Shown in pieces: positions 17,652 to 25,684 of a stretch of 49,325 nt of DNA. The notes beneath the pieces were generated by a model. It made no database searches. It had not been told where the DNA came from and worked only from the letters and a program-made list of their open reading frames with translations. The stretch is from contig RECN01000046.1 in the NCBI GenBank assembly GCA_007694005.1, positions 1-49,325 of the forward strand, given 5' to 3'. The DNA comes from Spirochaetaceae bacterium. Lineage in GTDB: Bacteria > Spirochaetota > Spirochaetia > DSM-27196 > SKKC01. A program made the position numbers and the translations under genes. How positions within the stretch are numbered: the stretch's first letter is position 1; each line of letters opens with the position of its first letter.

Positions 17652-18332
17652 ATGTCAAGATCGGCATCTGATCGTGCAGTGAAGCAGTCATTTATTCGCG
17701 AGCCAGTCAATGCGCTGACCCATGCGTTCGGAGCGCTTCTCGGAGTTGCAGGTCTGGTGCTTCTGATTCTGAAGGGCTACGGGAATACCGTCCAGATAAT
17801 CAGTTTTTTGGTTTATGGCACGGGTATGATCATGCTGTTCACCGCGAGTGCCCTGTATCACGCGTCGAGGGGATCTGAGCAGACGCTGCGAAGACTCCGG
17901 AAGTTCGATCATGTATCGATCTATGTTCTGATTGCGTCGACCTACACGCCGGTTACGCTTGTTTCGTTGCAACCGCAGTTTCCCGGCTGGGGCTGGAGTC
18001 TCTTCGGTGTTGTCTGGGGACTCGCCCTTGCCGGTATCATTATCAAGCTGTTCTGGCTGAACGCACCACGATGGCTCACCGCAGGTGTCTACCTCGTCAT
18101 CGGGTGGCTGGCATTGATCGGCATCCGGCCCGTCGTACAGTCGCTCTCGAACACCGGCGTGTTCTGGCTTCTGTCAGGAGGGGTTTCCTATTCCGTAGGC
18201 GCCGTGATCTACGCCGTCAAGAAACCGGACCCTTATCCGGGGGTGTTCGGGTTTCATGAGATCTGGCATGTTTTTGTTCTGCTCGGTGCCGCGAGCCACT
18301 TTTTCATGATGTATCTGGACGTTGCGGGGTAA
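17652..18332 (+). CDS. Hemolysin III / PAQR family membrane protein
   Basis: This 226-residue integral membrane protein has about seven helices and belongs to the YqfA/hemolysin III branch of the PAQR family. The conserved metal-site residues of the family are visible: NALTHAFGALLG near residue 22, ASALYHASRGSE near 72, and the C-terminal HEIWHVFVLLGAASHFFMM with its histidines. Despite the historical name, most members are thought to be membrane hydrolases or lipid-homeostasis proteins, not toxins. GAGGA lies nine bases before the ATG at 17652. The small downstream gene starts nine bases after the stop, so they are probably co-transcribed. Confidence 0.93.
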   Translation: MSRSASDRAVKQSFIREPVNALTHAFGALLGVAGLVLLILKGYGNTVQIISFLVYGTGMIMLFTASALYHASRGSEQTLRRLRKFDHVSIYVLIASTYTPVTLVSLQPQFPGWGWSLFGVVWGLALAGIIIKLFWLNAPRWLTAGVYLVIGWLALIGIRPVVQSLSNTGVFWLLSGGVSYSVGAVIYAVKKPDPYPGVFGFHEIWHVFVLLGAASHFFMMYLDVAG

Positions 18333-18341
18333 CACAGCAAT

Positions 18342-18746
18342 ATGTCCATTCGGCATCCACACACAAAAGACTTTCAGGATCGGCTCAAACGCGTTTTTGA
18401 CGAGGTCGATGACTACCTCGAAGAGCGCTATGGGTCACTGTACGACCTTCACCCCGCCCGCCCGCCACACGGGGCAACCAGCAACAAGGAGCACTCCGGG
18501 CTCTTTAACGTCGGTGCCAGCTTCACTGCCGGTTACGGTTCGCAGTTCGGGCGCGGCTACGCCCTGAGCATCGAGATCGCTACGCTCGATCGTGTACCCG
18601 ACGACGTGGAAGAACAGATCGACGACGATGCGGTCGCGATGATTCGCGAGCTGCTTCCGCGGGAGTTTCCGGGGCGTCGTCTGGAGGTGACACGCGACGG
18701 GCGCGTCTTCAAGATACACGGCGACCTGAGTCTCGGTCAGGCCTGA
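18342..18746 (+). CDS. Conserved hypothetical small protein
   Basis: This soluble protein of 134 residues has no signal peptide or membrane segment. It opens with an amphipathic helix (FQDRLKRVFDEVDDYLEERYG), then a Gly-rich segment (NVGASFTAGYGSQFGRGYALSIEIATLD) and a C-terminal alpha/beta part ending FKIHGDLSLG. I do not recognise the family. Its place in a tight run of genes (hemolysin III, this gene, the pseudouridine synthase four bases downstream) and normal codon use support a real gene. Confidence 0.75.
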   Translation: MSIRHPHTKDFQDRLKRVFDEVDDYLEERYGSLYDLHPARPPHGATSNKEHSGLFNVGASFTAGYGSQFGRGYALSIEIATLDRVPDDVEEQIDDDAVAMIRELLPREFPGRRLEVTRDGRVFKIHGDLSLGQA

Positions 18747-18750
18747 GCCC

Positions 18751-19566
18751 ATGTCTGATGCGAATGATACCACATTGATTCAGGGCTCTCATTACCGGAT
18801 ACCCGTACTCTGGCAGGATGGGCGTCTTGTCGTCGTCGACAAGCCTGCCGGCATGATCGTACACCCGAACCAGTATGACCGACGCGCTCCGAACTGCGTT
18901 AATACGCTCTCGGGGCTGCTGCACCGGAAAGTACAGGTCGTCCACCGGCTTGATCGCGGTACGAGCGGCATCATGCTCTTCGCTCTGGACAAGGAAACAG
19001 CCGGGCTCATCTCTGCGCTACTGAGAGAGTCGGAAATCACAAAGGAGTATCTGGCCATAGTTCGCGGTCATGCACCGGATGAAGGGCTGATCGAGCGTTC
19101 GCTTGTAAGAGGCGAGGGCTACGAGCCGTCGGCCTCCTTTACCCGGTATCAGACGCTCTCGCGCAGTGTGGTTTCTATTCCCGCCGGTGACTATGAGGAA
19201 TCCTGGTTCAGTCTGCTTCGTGTTACCCTGTTAACCGGACGCTGGCACCAGGCCCGACGTCATCTGCAGTCTATTTCTCACCCCATTATCGGCGACAATC
19301 GTCACGGGGACCGCTTGTATAACGAGATCGTGTCGGGCATGCTTGGTTCCGGGCGCATGTACCTTCGTGCGTTCAGGCTGGAGCTTACTCTACCGTACTC
19401 AGGCAGCGTTCTGACGGTGCGCGCAGGACTTCCCGACGCCTGGACCCGGGCCTGCACGGAGCTCGATCTGGATCTGCCCGAAGACGCCATGCAGGCCGAA
19501 GTGATAAGGGACGGCCAGATGGTGTATCGAGGAGACGCACCACCTCACGTCTGCCCACCGGTATAG
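18751..19566 (+). CDS. RluA-family pseudouridine synthase (TruC-like)
   Basis: This enzyme isomerises a specific uridine to pseudouridine in tRNA or rRNA. The 271-residue catalytic domain has VVVDKPAGMIVHPN (27-40), the hallmark HRLDRGTSG with catalytic Asp68, KEYLAIVRG, and the ending TGRWHQARRHLQSISHPIIGDNRHGD. The absence of an S4 domain, the short length and the RHLQSISHPIIGD block resemble TruC (tRNA U65) more than RluA, C or D, but the target cannot be fixed from sequence alone. It is four bases downstream of the small hypothetical gene and three bases upstream of hemW. Confidence 0.9.
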   Translation: MSDANDTTLIQGSHYRIPVLWQDGRLVVVDKPAGMIVHPNQYDRRAPNCVNTLSGLLHRKVQVVHRLDRGTSGIMLFALDKETAGLISALLRESEITKEYLAIVRGHAPDEGLIERSLVRGEGYEPSASFTRYQTLSRSVVSIPAGDYEESWFSLLRVTLLTGRWHQARRHLQSISHPIIGDNRHGDRLYNEIVSGMLGSGRMYLRAFRLELTLPYSGSVLTVRAGLPDAWTRACTELDLDLPEDAMQAEVIRDGQMVYRGDAPPHVCPPV

Positions 19567-19569
19567 CGT

Positions 19570-20871
19570 ATGCACGACTCGACAATGCACATACGGCACG
19601 CGCTTCATGATGCTGGTTTCGAACCCCTACGGCATGAGCGGGTCTCGGTGTACGTTCACGTCCCGTTCTGCAGGACGCGGTGTCACTACTGCGCGTTCTA
19701 TCTCGAAACCGGGTACCCACCGCGGGTTCTCAACGAGACGCTCGAGGGAATGGTCGCCGAGTCGGCCTTCTGGCACGAAGCTCTTGGAGCTCCCGCTGTC
19801 GATACGCTCTATATAGGCGGAGGCACCCCAAGTGCCATACCCGCTGAGAGGCTCGAGTCCTTTCTCGAGGCGCTGTCAGGGACGTTCCGTACCGTGGACG
19901 GCCTGCGAGAAGCGACTATCGAAGTGAATCCCGAGTCGGTCAATCCCGCCCTGGTGTCGGTCCTGAACGCCTCAATCATCGACAGGATCAGTATGGGTGT
20001 GCAGAGTCTGCACGACAATGAGCTCGCGGTCCTGGGCCGGCGAAGCAACAGAGCTACCGCCCTGCGCGCACTTGAGTACCTCAGGCATCATTTCAAAGGT
20101 CGTCTGAGTGTCGATGTAATCGTGGGAACTCCAGGGCAGACGGTCAAGAGTCTGAAGCAGGATCTGCACGAACTGCTGGAAAGCGGTATCGAGCATGTGT
20201 CGCTGTACGGACTGACGGTGGAGGAAGATACGGTGCTTCATCAGCAGATCGTCGATGGACGACTTTCGATGCCCACACAGGACGCTCACGAAGACCTCTG
20301 GGACGCGGCGTCGACGACGATACAGGGAGCCGGACTCGAGTCCTATGAGGTCTCCAACTATGCCTTCCCGGGGCAGGAGTCTGTCCATAATGCGGCGTAC
20401 TGGAATCTGAACCCCTACCTCGGAATTGGACCCGGAGCGGTCGGAATGGTATACGCACGGACGGGCGATGGCGAACGCGGATGTGTGCCGCTGCGTCTGA
20501 CCGGTGAGGATGTGTTTCGCTACCAGCAGTGGAAGCACGGACAGTATCGACCCGCTATAGAAGTCCTTTCTCTGACGGATCACCTTTTCGAGCACTTCAT
20601 GAACGGGCTGCGTACGCGAAGCGGAGTGAATCTTTCGCTCCTGCACCGACGCTTCGGGGTACCTGCACAGCATCTGCTCGATATCCTGCAGGACCGGTGG
20701 TGCGAGTTCTCGAAGCTTCAGTGTTACGACGACCGGCAGGGAAACCGTTATATCTCCCTTCCGCTGGAGTCGCGCATGATACTTGACCGTTTGCTGCCTG
20801 ATCTGTGGAACCTGCTCGAGGTGGCCTTACCCGAGCTGACACTGAACTGTATAGAGCCCGGGGGGTATTGA
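19570..20871 (+). CDS. hemW: Radical SAM protein HemW (heme chaperone, CPO-like)
   Basis: HemW is a radical-SAM protein that binds heme and delivers it to respiratory enzymes. It was long annotated as oxygen-independent coproporphyrinogen oxidase. The iron-sulfur motif is CRTRCHYC (Cys34, Cys38, Cys41), followed by IGGGTPS, EVNPES, SMGVQSLHDNELAVLGR and YEVSNYAFPG, all HemW/HemN landmarks. It lacks the fourth cysteine after the cluster that marks true HemN, so HemW is the better name. The 433 residues include the HemW C-terminal domain. The start is ATG 19570, and 19585 is an alternative. The EamA gene starts one base after its stop codon. Confidence 0.9.
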   Translation: MHDSTMHIRHALHDAGFEPLRHERVSVYVHVPFCRTRCHYCAFYLETGYPPRVLNETLEGMVAESAFWHEALGAPAVDTLYIGGGTPSAIPAERLESFLEALSGTFRTVDGLREATIEVNPESVNPALVSVLNASIIDRISMGVQSLHDNELAVLGRRSNRATALRALEYLRHHFKGRLSVDVIVGTPGQTVKSLKQDLHELLESGIEHVSLYGLTVEEDTVLHQQIVDGRLSMPTQDAHEDLWDAASTTIQGAGLESYEVSNYAFPGQESVHNAAYWNLNPYLGIGPGAVGMVYARTGDGERGCVPLRLTGEDVFRYQQWKHGQYRPAIEVLSLTDHLFEHFMNGLRTRSGVNLSLLHRRFGVPAQHLLDILQDRWCEFSKLQCYDDRQGNRYISLPLESRMILDRLLPDLWNLLEVALPELTLNCIEPGGY

Positions 20872-20872
20872 G

Positions 20873-21799
20873 GTGAACGCGTCGCATCACGCACGTTCCA
20901 TCCTTGTCGCAGGGGTATTATTCGCTTCGCTTTCCGCGATCTTTATTCGCCTCTCCGACTCACCACCGCTTGTGATCGCCTTCTACCGCATGCTGTTTAC
21001 ATCCGCAATGCTGCTCCCGAGTTACCTTCTTGGCCTGCGTCGCCAACGTCGGCGTGCCGCCCTTCGTTCCGGAAGCAGCGCTTCTGTGGGTCGGCACCCG
21101 CTACGCGTAGTGTTGCTGCTTGTTCTCAGCGGACTGTTTCTGGCGCTGCACTTTGCGACGTGGATCACCAGCCTTCAGTACACGAGTGTGGCCAGTGCGG
21201 TGGTTCTCGTCTCTCTTCACCCGATCTTTGTCGCGACCGGGAGCGTACTGTTTCTTCGTGAGTCGGTGAGACCTGTGGTATTCGTCTGCATCCTTGCCGC
21301 GATTGCGGGGAGTGTGATTCTAAGTGTCTCGGATGCCGGTGCTGATCCCGGTGCTCTGACGGGCAACCTGCTTGCGGTTGCCGGTGCGGCGACGGTATCC
21401 GGGTATATGCTCATTGGCCGGGCCGTGCGCAGAAGCGTCGGCGCGGTCACGTACAACTTCAGCGTCTACGCGAGCACTACGCTTTTCCTGCTGGTGTTCA
21501 CGCTCATCGCCCCGGTGCCTCTGACAGGCTATGCGGTGCGGGAGTTCATCATCTTCCTTGCACTGGCCTTCTTCTGCACGATACTGGGTCACAGCATATT
21601 CAACTGGGGGCTCAAGTACCTGCCGGCAAGTTTCGTGTCGGCGTCCATACTCCTCGAACCGCTGTTCGCCTCGGTACTCGCGGCCCTGATCTTTGCGGAG
21701 ATACCGGGGCTTCTGGCAATTCTCGGCGGAGTCGTCGTAATTGTGTCGCTGTTTGGTGTTATCAGACTTGATCGATCCCTCTTGCCGTCTCCGCCGTAA
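20873..21799 (+). CDS. EamA/DMT-family transporter
   Basis: This 308-residue inner-membrane protein has two EamA repeats, about ten hydrophobic helices in all. The family pattern is visible in the first repeat (SAIFIRLSDSPPLVIAFYRMLFTSAMLLP and LHFATWITSLQYTSVASAVVLVSLHPIFVA) and the second (ILGHSIFNWGLKYLPASFVSASILLEPLFASVLA). Members export metabolites, often amino acids or drugs, but the substrate here is unknown. The start is GTG at 20873, one base after the hemW stop, so translation is coupled to it. Its last 38 bases overlap the convergent glycine-zipper gene. Confidence 0.9.
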   Translation: MNASHHARSILVAGVLFASLSAIFIRLSDSPPLVIAFYRMLFTSAMLLPSYLLGLRRQRRRAALRSGSSASVGRHPLRVVLLLVLSGLFLALHFATWITSLQYTSVASAVVLVSLHPIFVATGSVLFLRESVRPVVFVCILAAIAGSVILSVSDAGADPGALTGNLLAVAGAATVSGYMLIGRAVRRSVGAVTYNFSVYASTTLFLLVFTLIAPVPLTGYAVREFIIFLALAFFCTILGHSIFNWGLKYLPASFVSASILLEPLFASVLAALIFAEIPGLLAILGGVVVIVSLFGVIRLDRSLLPSPP

Positions 21800-22517
21800 T
21801 CGCGGTGATCAGGGCTTTGCTGAGGCGCTCAACCTCTCGGATGCGCTTGCTCCGAAACTGGGACACAAGCTTTCGCGACAGCGCATACATGCCGGACAGC
21901 GTTGCGACCGGAAACAGAACCGAAAAGGCGGCCGATCCGAGGACACCGATACCGATGCCGAGCCCCACGCCGAGTCCAATGCCAAGGCCTGCCCCGCCTA
22001 TGATGCCACCGTACAGCCCGATAACACTGTTTGAGATATCGTCAGTGACGTCCAGGTCGATGTGATCCGGTCCGCACTGTATCGTAAACTGAAGCTTGTG
22101 GCCCTCGAGCTGCTCTTTCAGGTACCCGGTCTTGTATCGAATCGAAGAGCTGCCGAGCATTGTCGACTCGGACATGCCCAGGGGGTTCCCGGATGTTTCC
22201 TGTGCGACGATGCCTGATACGTCCCGTTCGAGGCGGCGCAGACCATCGTCATCGAGGGTTCCCTGAACCGTTTCCTCCACCCGTATGAGGTTGCCGCTGA
22301 CTGTTGCCCGCATTGCCGAGGCCTGAAGCTCGAGCCTCGCCTGTCTGACAGCCTCCGGCGGAATGCCGACCTCCGAGGCGATGCGCGCAAGATCGCTTTC
22401 ACTAAAGCCTTCCGGCTCGGACTCACGAGGGTCAGCGTGAAGACTCGTGTGCTGATCGAGTTCGAGCGCCCGGGTAATAATCTGCTGCACCTCTTCGGAG
22501 CTGTACTGACGGTTCAT
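21762..22517 (-). CDS. Glycine-zipper membrane protein, function unknown
   Basis: The 251-residue protein begins with two short helices (YSSEEVQQIITRALELD and FSESDLARIASEVGIPPEAV), the second resembling a small helical domain found at the start of bacterial membrane proteins. A soluble beta-rich middle follows (about 70-160). A hydrophobic segment at 164-215 is dominated by glycine, with the alternating run GLGIGLGVGLGIGIG at 177-191. Such glycine zippers pack helices or form oligomers in membranes. There is no signal peptide, so the N-terminus is probably cytoplasmic. I cannot name the family. The gene is convergent with, and overlaps, the EamA gene. Confidence 0.75.
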   Translation of the reverse strand: MNRQYSSEEVQQIITRALELDQHTSLHADPRESEPEGFSESDLARIASEVGIPPEAVRQARLELQASAMRATVSGNLIRVEETVQGTLDDDGLRRLERDVSGIVAQETSGNPLGMSESTMLGSSSIRYKTGYLKEQLEGHKLQFTIQCGPDHIDLDVTDDISNSVIGLYGGIIGGAGLGIGLGVGLGIGIGVLGSAAFSVLFPVATLSGMYALSRKLVSQFRSKRIREVERLSKALITAITAETARGIDQV

Positions 22518-22533
22518 TATGTGTCTGAAGCTA

Positions 22534-23667
22534 TCACAACAGGTATCGTTTCATGAAGCGGCGATCGATAAAATCCTTCAGTCGAAAGGCCGCCCGACCG
22601 CGCAGGTCCCATCTGCCCCGATAGAGCAGTCCCTGCCCGAAGCCGAGGTTGACACCGGCAAGGTATGGTCCGGTGCGCGTAAACCGACGGATTTCCTCGG
22701 TCTGCTCCCTTAAAAGTGCGTGCACATTGTCGAACAGTAACGGTTGCATGCGCACCGCGTAGACGCCAACCCGGTCGAGTGGTTCCCGGACAAAATCGGC
22801 GCAGTCACCGACCGCAAAGACGTTTGCATGATCCACGCTTTGAAGGTAGTCGTTGACTGCAAGGCCTCCACCCGGACCAAGAGGGAGACCGAAGTCTCTG
22901 AGTGTTTCAGGAGGATGTGTTCCGGACGCCAGAACGACGAAATCGGCATCGATGTCGTCTGAGGAAGTCACCACTTCGCGTCTAACGGCGACGCGGTGGC
23001 TCTGCAGAAAGGTCTCTATCCACCGGCTGCGTTCGGGTGTCATGCGGCCCAGTGTCTCCGACCGTGAGTACAGCGTAACTTCGGACGCTTCGATTCCGTG
23101 TGTGTGCAGAAGGTACGCGATGTTTCCGGCGCACTCGACGCCCGCAGGGCCGCCCCCGATGACGGCAACCCGGGTCGTGCGCCGTTGCGTGGCGGTCTGC
23201 GAATATGTGGTGGTCTGGAGATGCGCGGCGTCGCCGAACGTCGCTGACCTCGCAGCTATCAGGTCCGACTTCAGGCGGGCAAGGTTTGCGATCGGCTTGA
23301 CCCGGTATACTCGATGGTCCTGCAGGGAGGCTGTCGGAGCTACGTCACTGCCGATATTGATTGAAAGGACATCGTATTCGAGCCTGCGGCCATCCCCGAG
23401 GGTGAGAACCCGGGCATCGGGATCGACCGAGCGCGCAGATGCCCGCAGGAACGAGACGCCGGCACGTGCAGCCTGTTCCTGCACGGGAATACATATTTCT
23501 TCCCAGCGGTAACTGCCACCGAGAAGACCGGGGCCCATACCCGAGTAAGGATGCCCTGTTTCCGGAGTAACAATAGTGATCCTGGCTCCCGATTGAGTCA
23601 GTGTTTCTGCGTTTCGCAATATGTGTATATGCGTATGTCCGGCGCCGATAAGTACCAGCTGTTTCAC
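22534..23667 (-). CDS. NADH-dehydrogenase-like FAD oxidoreductase (SelD-associated type)
   Basis: This 377-residue flavoprotein is of the pyridine-nucleotide oxidoreductase fold. The FAD-binding start is LIGAGHTHIHILR (GxGHxH, residues 7-17), the NAD site is VAVIGGGPAGVECA (167-180), and the C-terminal FAD segment is NVFAVGDCADF. The GHTHIHIL start matches the subgroup that in other bacteria is fused to the N-terminus of selenophosphate synthetase SelD. Here it stands alone and no selD is in the window. It may pass electrons from NAD(P)H to a quinone or small acceptor. It is divergent from the MarR gene across 166 bases, so MarR control is plausible. Confidence 0.85.
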   Translation of the reverse strand: MKQLVLIGAGHTHIHILRNAETLTQSGARITIVTPETGHPYSGMGPGLLGGSYRWEEICIPVQEQAARAGVSFLRASARSVDPDARVLTLGDGRRLEYDVLSINIGSDVAPTASLQDHRVYRVKPIANLARLKSDLIAARSATFGDAAHLQTTTYSQTATQRRTTRVAVIGGGPAGVECAGNIAYLLHTHGIEASEVTLYSRSETLGRMTPERSRWIETFLQSHRVAVRREVVTSSDDIDADFVVLASGTHPPETLRDFGLPLGPGGGLAVNDYLQSVDHANVFAVGDCADFVREPLDRVGVYAVRMQPLLFDNVHALLREQTEEIRRFTRTGPYLAGVNLGFGQGLLYRGRWDLRGRAAFRLKDFIDRRFMKRYLL

Positions 23668-23728
23668 GGGGCCGCTCCTGTATACGGTTTTAACTGCACG
23701 TAATCACAGTATGCAATATCCTACGGGT

Positions 23729-23736
23729 AAACGTTT
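23729..23736. promoter_or_regulatory. AAACGTTT palindrome in the oxidoreductase / marR divergent region
   Basis: A perfect 8-bp palindrome AAACGTTT sits in the AT-richer 166-base region (23668-23833) between the divergent oxidoreductase and marR genes. MarR regulators commonly bind such palindromes near their own promoter. This is a candidate operator only. A TACAAT box near 23812 could be the marR -10. Confidence 0.3.
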
Positions 23737-23833
23737 CCGCAAACTTTATTGATTAGTTGCAGTCCGAAGCAGGATACAACTGTCGACTAACTCTCCGGTC
23801 GGAAGTATTCTTACAATATAAGGAAAAAAGAGT

Positions 23834-24301
23834 ATGAGTACGAACATTTTAGTCCACGAACAGGCCGTTGATGAGCTTCTCGAAGACCTTGGTTCCGTTG
23901 CGTCGGTGTGTCCGGCAAGTCGCATAGGAAAGGTGTACAAGTCGATCAGCCGCATTTTTGAAGAAGAGTTTCGTGGTGGAAAAGTCACTAATGCACAGTT
24001 CCAGATACTGGCCCACATCAAAATGCTCGACGGACCGGGTTGCTCCGAACTCGCCAGTCATATCGGATCCGACCCCAGCACGGTCAGTCGCATCGTCGAT
24101 ACCCTGGAGCAGAAAGGCTATGTTACAAGCAAACAGGGCAAGGACAAACGAACGCAGCGGTACTCACTGAGCAGGAAAGGTGTCACTGCAGTCAAAGAAG
24201 GACTCCGGAACTGGAAGAACGCCTACGGTCGTGTCGTCGATCAGGTCGGCGAGAAGCGCTGGGCGCAGATGCAGAAGCTCCTTTCCGCGTTTCCCCAGTA
24301 A
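23834..24301 (+). CDS. MarR-family transcriptional regulator
   Basis: This 155-residue winged-helix regulator shows the family pattern in order: a dimerisation helix (SRIGKVYKSISRIFEEEF), then the recognition helix-turn-helix CSELASHIGSDPSTVSRIVDTLEQKGYV at about residues 72-99, the wing KQGKDKRTQRYSLSRKG, and C-terminal helices. It carries the TLEQKGYV...DKRTQRYSLS layout of the group. Proteins of this kind usually repress neighbouring transport or oxidoreductase genes and are released by small ligands. The divergent flavoprotein gene is the likeliest target, together with marR itself. The ligand is unknown. Confidence 0.92.
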   Translation: MSTNILVHEQAVDELLEDLGSVASVCPASRIGKVYKSISRIFEEEFRGGKVTNAQFQILAHIKMLDGPGCSELASHIGSDPSTVSRIVDTLEQKGYVTSKQGKDKRTQRYSLSRKGVTAVKEGLRNWKNAYGRVVDQVGEKRWAQMQKLLSAFPQ

Positions 24302-24321
24302 CCCCGATACAATGACGTGAC

Positions 24322-24378
24322 TTGCCCCTGACCGGGAAGCGTGATACAAGAAATCATTCGTTTCGGTCTGGGGGGCAA
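24322..24378 (+). promoter_or_regulatory. Leader hairpin that can mask the ribosome binding site of the next gene
   Basis: TTGCCCC (24322-24328) pairs with GGGGCAA (24372-24378) and GACCG (24330-24334) with CGGTC (24364-24368), extended inward by G-T pairs. The right arm contains the G-run 24370-24375, which is the only ribosome-binding-like purine stretch before the ATG at 24382. Folding would therefore hide it. This points to translational control, by temperature, a protein or a ligand, but no known riboswitch class is recognised. Confidence 0.4.
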
Positions 24379-24381
24379 TGT

Positions 24382-25653
24382 ATGCACACGCGCTTTGTCA
24401 GGTTATTCCTTCTTTTTGCACTTGCATGTGTGCAGATAACGGCGGTCGTAGCGCAGCAGGCCGGTTTCGAGCTGGTGGTCAGCAGTTCCTCAGGTCTTCG
24501 CTGGGTGCCAGTCGACACGGATCTCGCATTTACTCAACGGTTTCGGGCATCGTTCGGAGCAAATGCGCTTCTGGGCGATCAGGGTCGCGTTCGCGTCCTC
24601 GCATTCGCCGAGTATGCCCCCGGGCCTGACGCATTCCTCGACGGCGAATACCTCATCGATCTCGAGCAACTCTACGTCGAGGTGCAGAGTCCCGATGTTT
24701 TCGGTGGGCTCGCCGTGTACCGGCTGGGACGGTACTCGTTCCGCGATCGCACGGGGCGCATTGCGGTTCATCCGGCAGACGGCGTACGCATCCGTGGTGA
24801 TTTCGGAAGCACGGTTGTCCGCATGGATGCCGGTTATACCGGCCTCGTACTTCTTCCGAGCTCACGCATTATTCTTACGAGCGAAGACGCACTCTTACAG
24901 GCCTCAACCTCGGATGACGCTGTCTTTGGTCCGGCTAAGCTTCTTACACGCAGTGGCTACGGGCGGCGGAACGAGCGCGGCTCCGAATGGGGTGTGGAAC
25001 TATTTACTCAATGGGACCTGCCGAACGTATTGCCACCGGAGGAACTGAATGCCGGTCCATCGTATCACTCGGCTTTTCTTACCGTCTATTCCGAGACACC
25101 GATCAGCGATGTGCTCGTCCTCAATGCGTCGGCGATTGCCGGGACCGGTGCCGTCTTTACAGAACCGGGCTTATCGGAGATCGAGTTTTCCGTTCTTGCC
25201 GAGGCATTTCTGGAGTATTATCCGGGAGCCGACACACGCAACACACTGACCTTCTCGTGGATTGCAGCGGGCAGTGAGGCGACAGGACTTTCCGATTACC
25301 GCCCGGTTACTCCGCTGACACTTGGACGGGTCGAGCCAGTCCCGGCCGCCGGACATACCCAGCTTTCGGCATCCTGGGCAACCCGTCCGTTCATTACCGG
25401 TGCTTTATCCGGATTACAGATTGTTCTCGATTCACGTGGTATATTCAGGCTCGGCAGAACACAGAGCAGCGAACTGGTGAACGAAGACACTGAATCCGTG
25501 TATCTTGGGCTTGATAGTGGGCTTTCGCTACGGTATCGACCGGTTTCTGATCTGTCGATACTCGCTTCGGCGTTCGGATATATACCCGGTTCCGGTCTTA
25601 CGGTGGATTCACCGGTTCTTTCCGGTAGACTGCAGGTTGCTCTGTCATTCTGA
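24382..25653 (+). CDS. Putative outer-membrane beta-barrel protein
   Basis: The 423-residue product has a signal peptide (MHTRFVRLFLLFALACVQITAVVAQQ, cleavage near residue 25) and a mature part of alternating polar and hydrophobic beta strands. It ends in LQVALSF, whose terminal Phe is the usual sorting signal for outer-membrane barrels. No enzymatic motif is visible. The in-frame ATG at 24382 is chosen because it puts the signal peptide at the start. The FecR-domain gene follows 31 bases downstream, probably in the same transcript. A channel or surface protein is likely, but the family is not recognised. Confidence 0.75.
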   Translation: MHTRFVRLFLLFALACVQITAVVAQQAGFELVVSSSSGLRWVPVDTDLAFTQRFRASFGANALLGDQGRVRVLAFAEYAPGPDAFLDGEYLIDLEQLYVEVQSPDVFGGLAVYRLGRYSFRDRTGRIAVHPADGVRIRGDFGSTVVRMDAGYTGLVLLPSSRIILTSEDALLQASTSDDAVFGPAKLLTRSGYGRRNERGSEWGVELFTQWDLPNVLPPEELNAGPSYHSAFLTVYSETPISDVLVLNASAIAGTGAVFTEPGLSEIEFSVLAEAFLEYYPGADTRNTLTFSWIAAGSEATGLSDYRPVTPLTLGRVEPVPAAGHTQLSASWATRPFITGALSGLQIVLDSRGIFRLGRTQSSELVNEDTESVYLGLDSGLSLRYRPVSDLSILASAFGYIPGSGLTVDSPVLSGRLQVALSF

Positions 25654-25684
25654 TCCGGCCTTGTACGAAAAAGGAGATTTTTCT

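Noticed and set aside
17652-18332. Toxin function for the hemolysin III gene
   Set aside because: The family name is historical; the conserved metal-site residues point to a PAQR-type membrane hydrolase or homeostasis protein.
21900-22000. Possible microsatellite or tandem repeat at the six-base period
   Set aside because: The periodicity comes from the coding of alternating Gly and hydrophobic residues in the glycine-zipper protein, with imperfect units.
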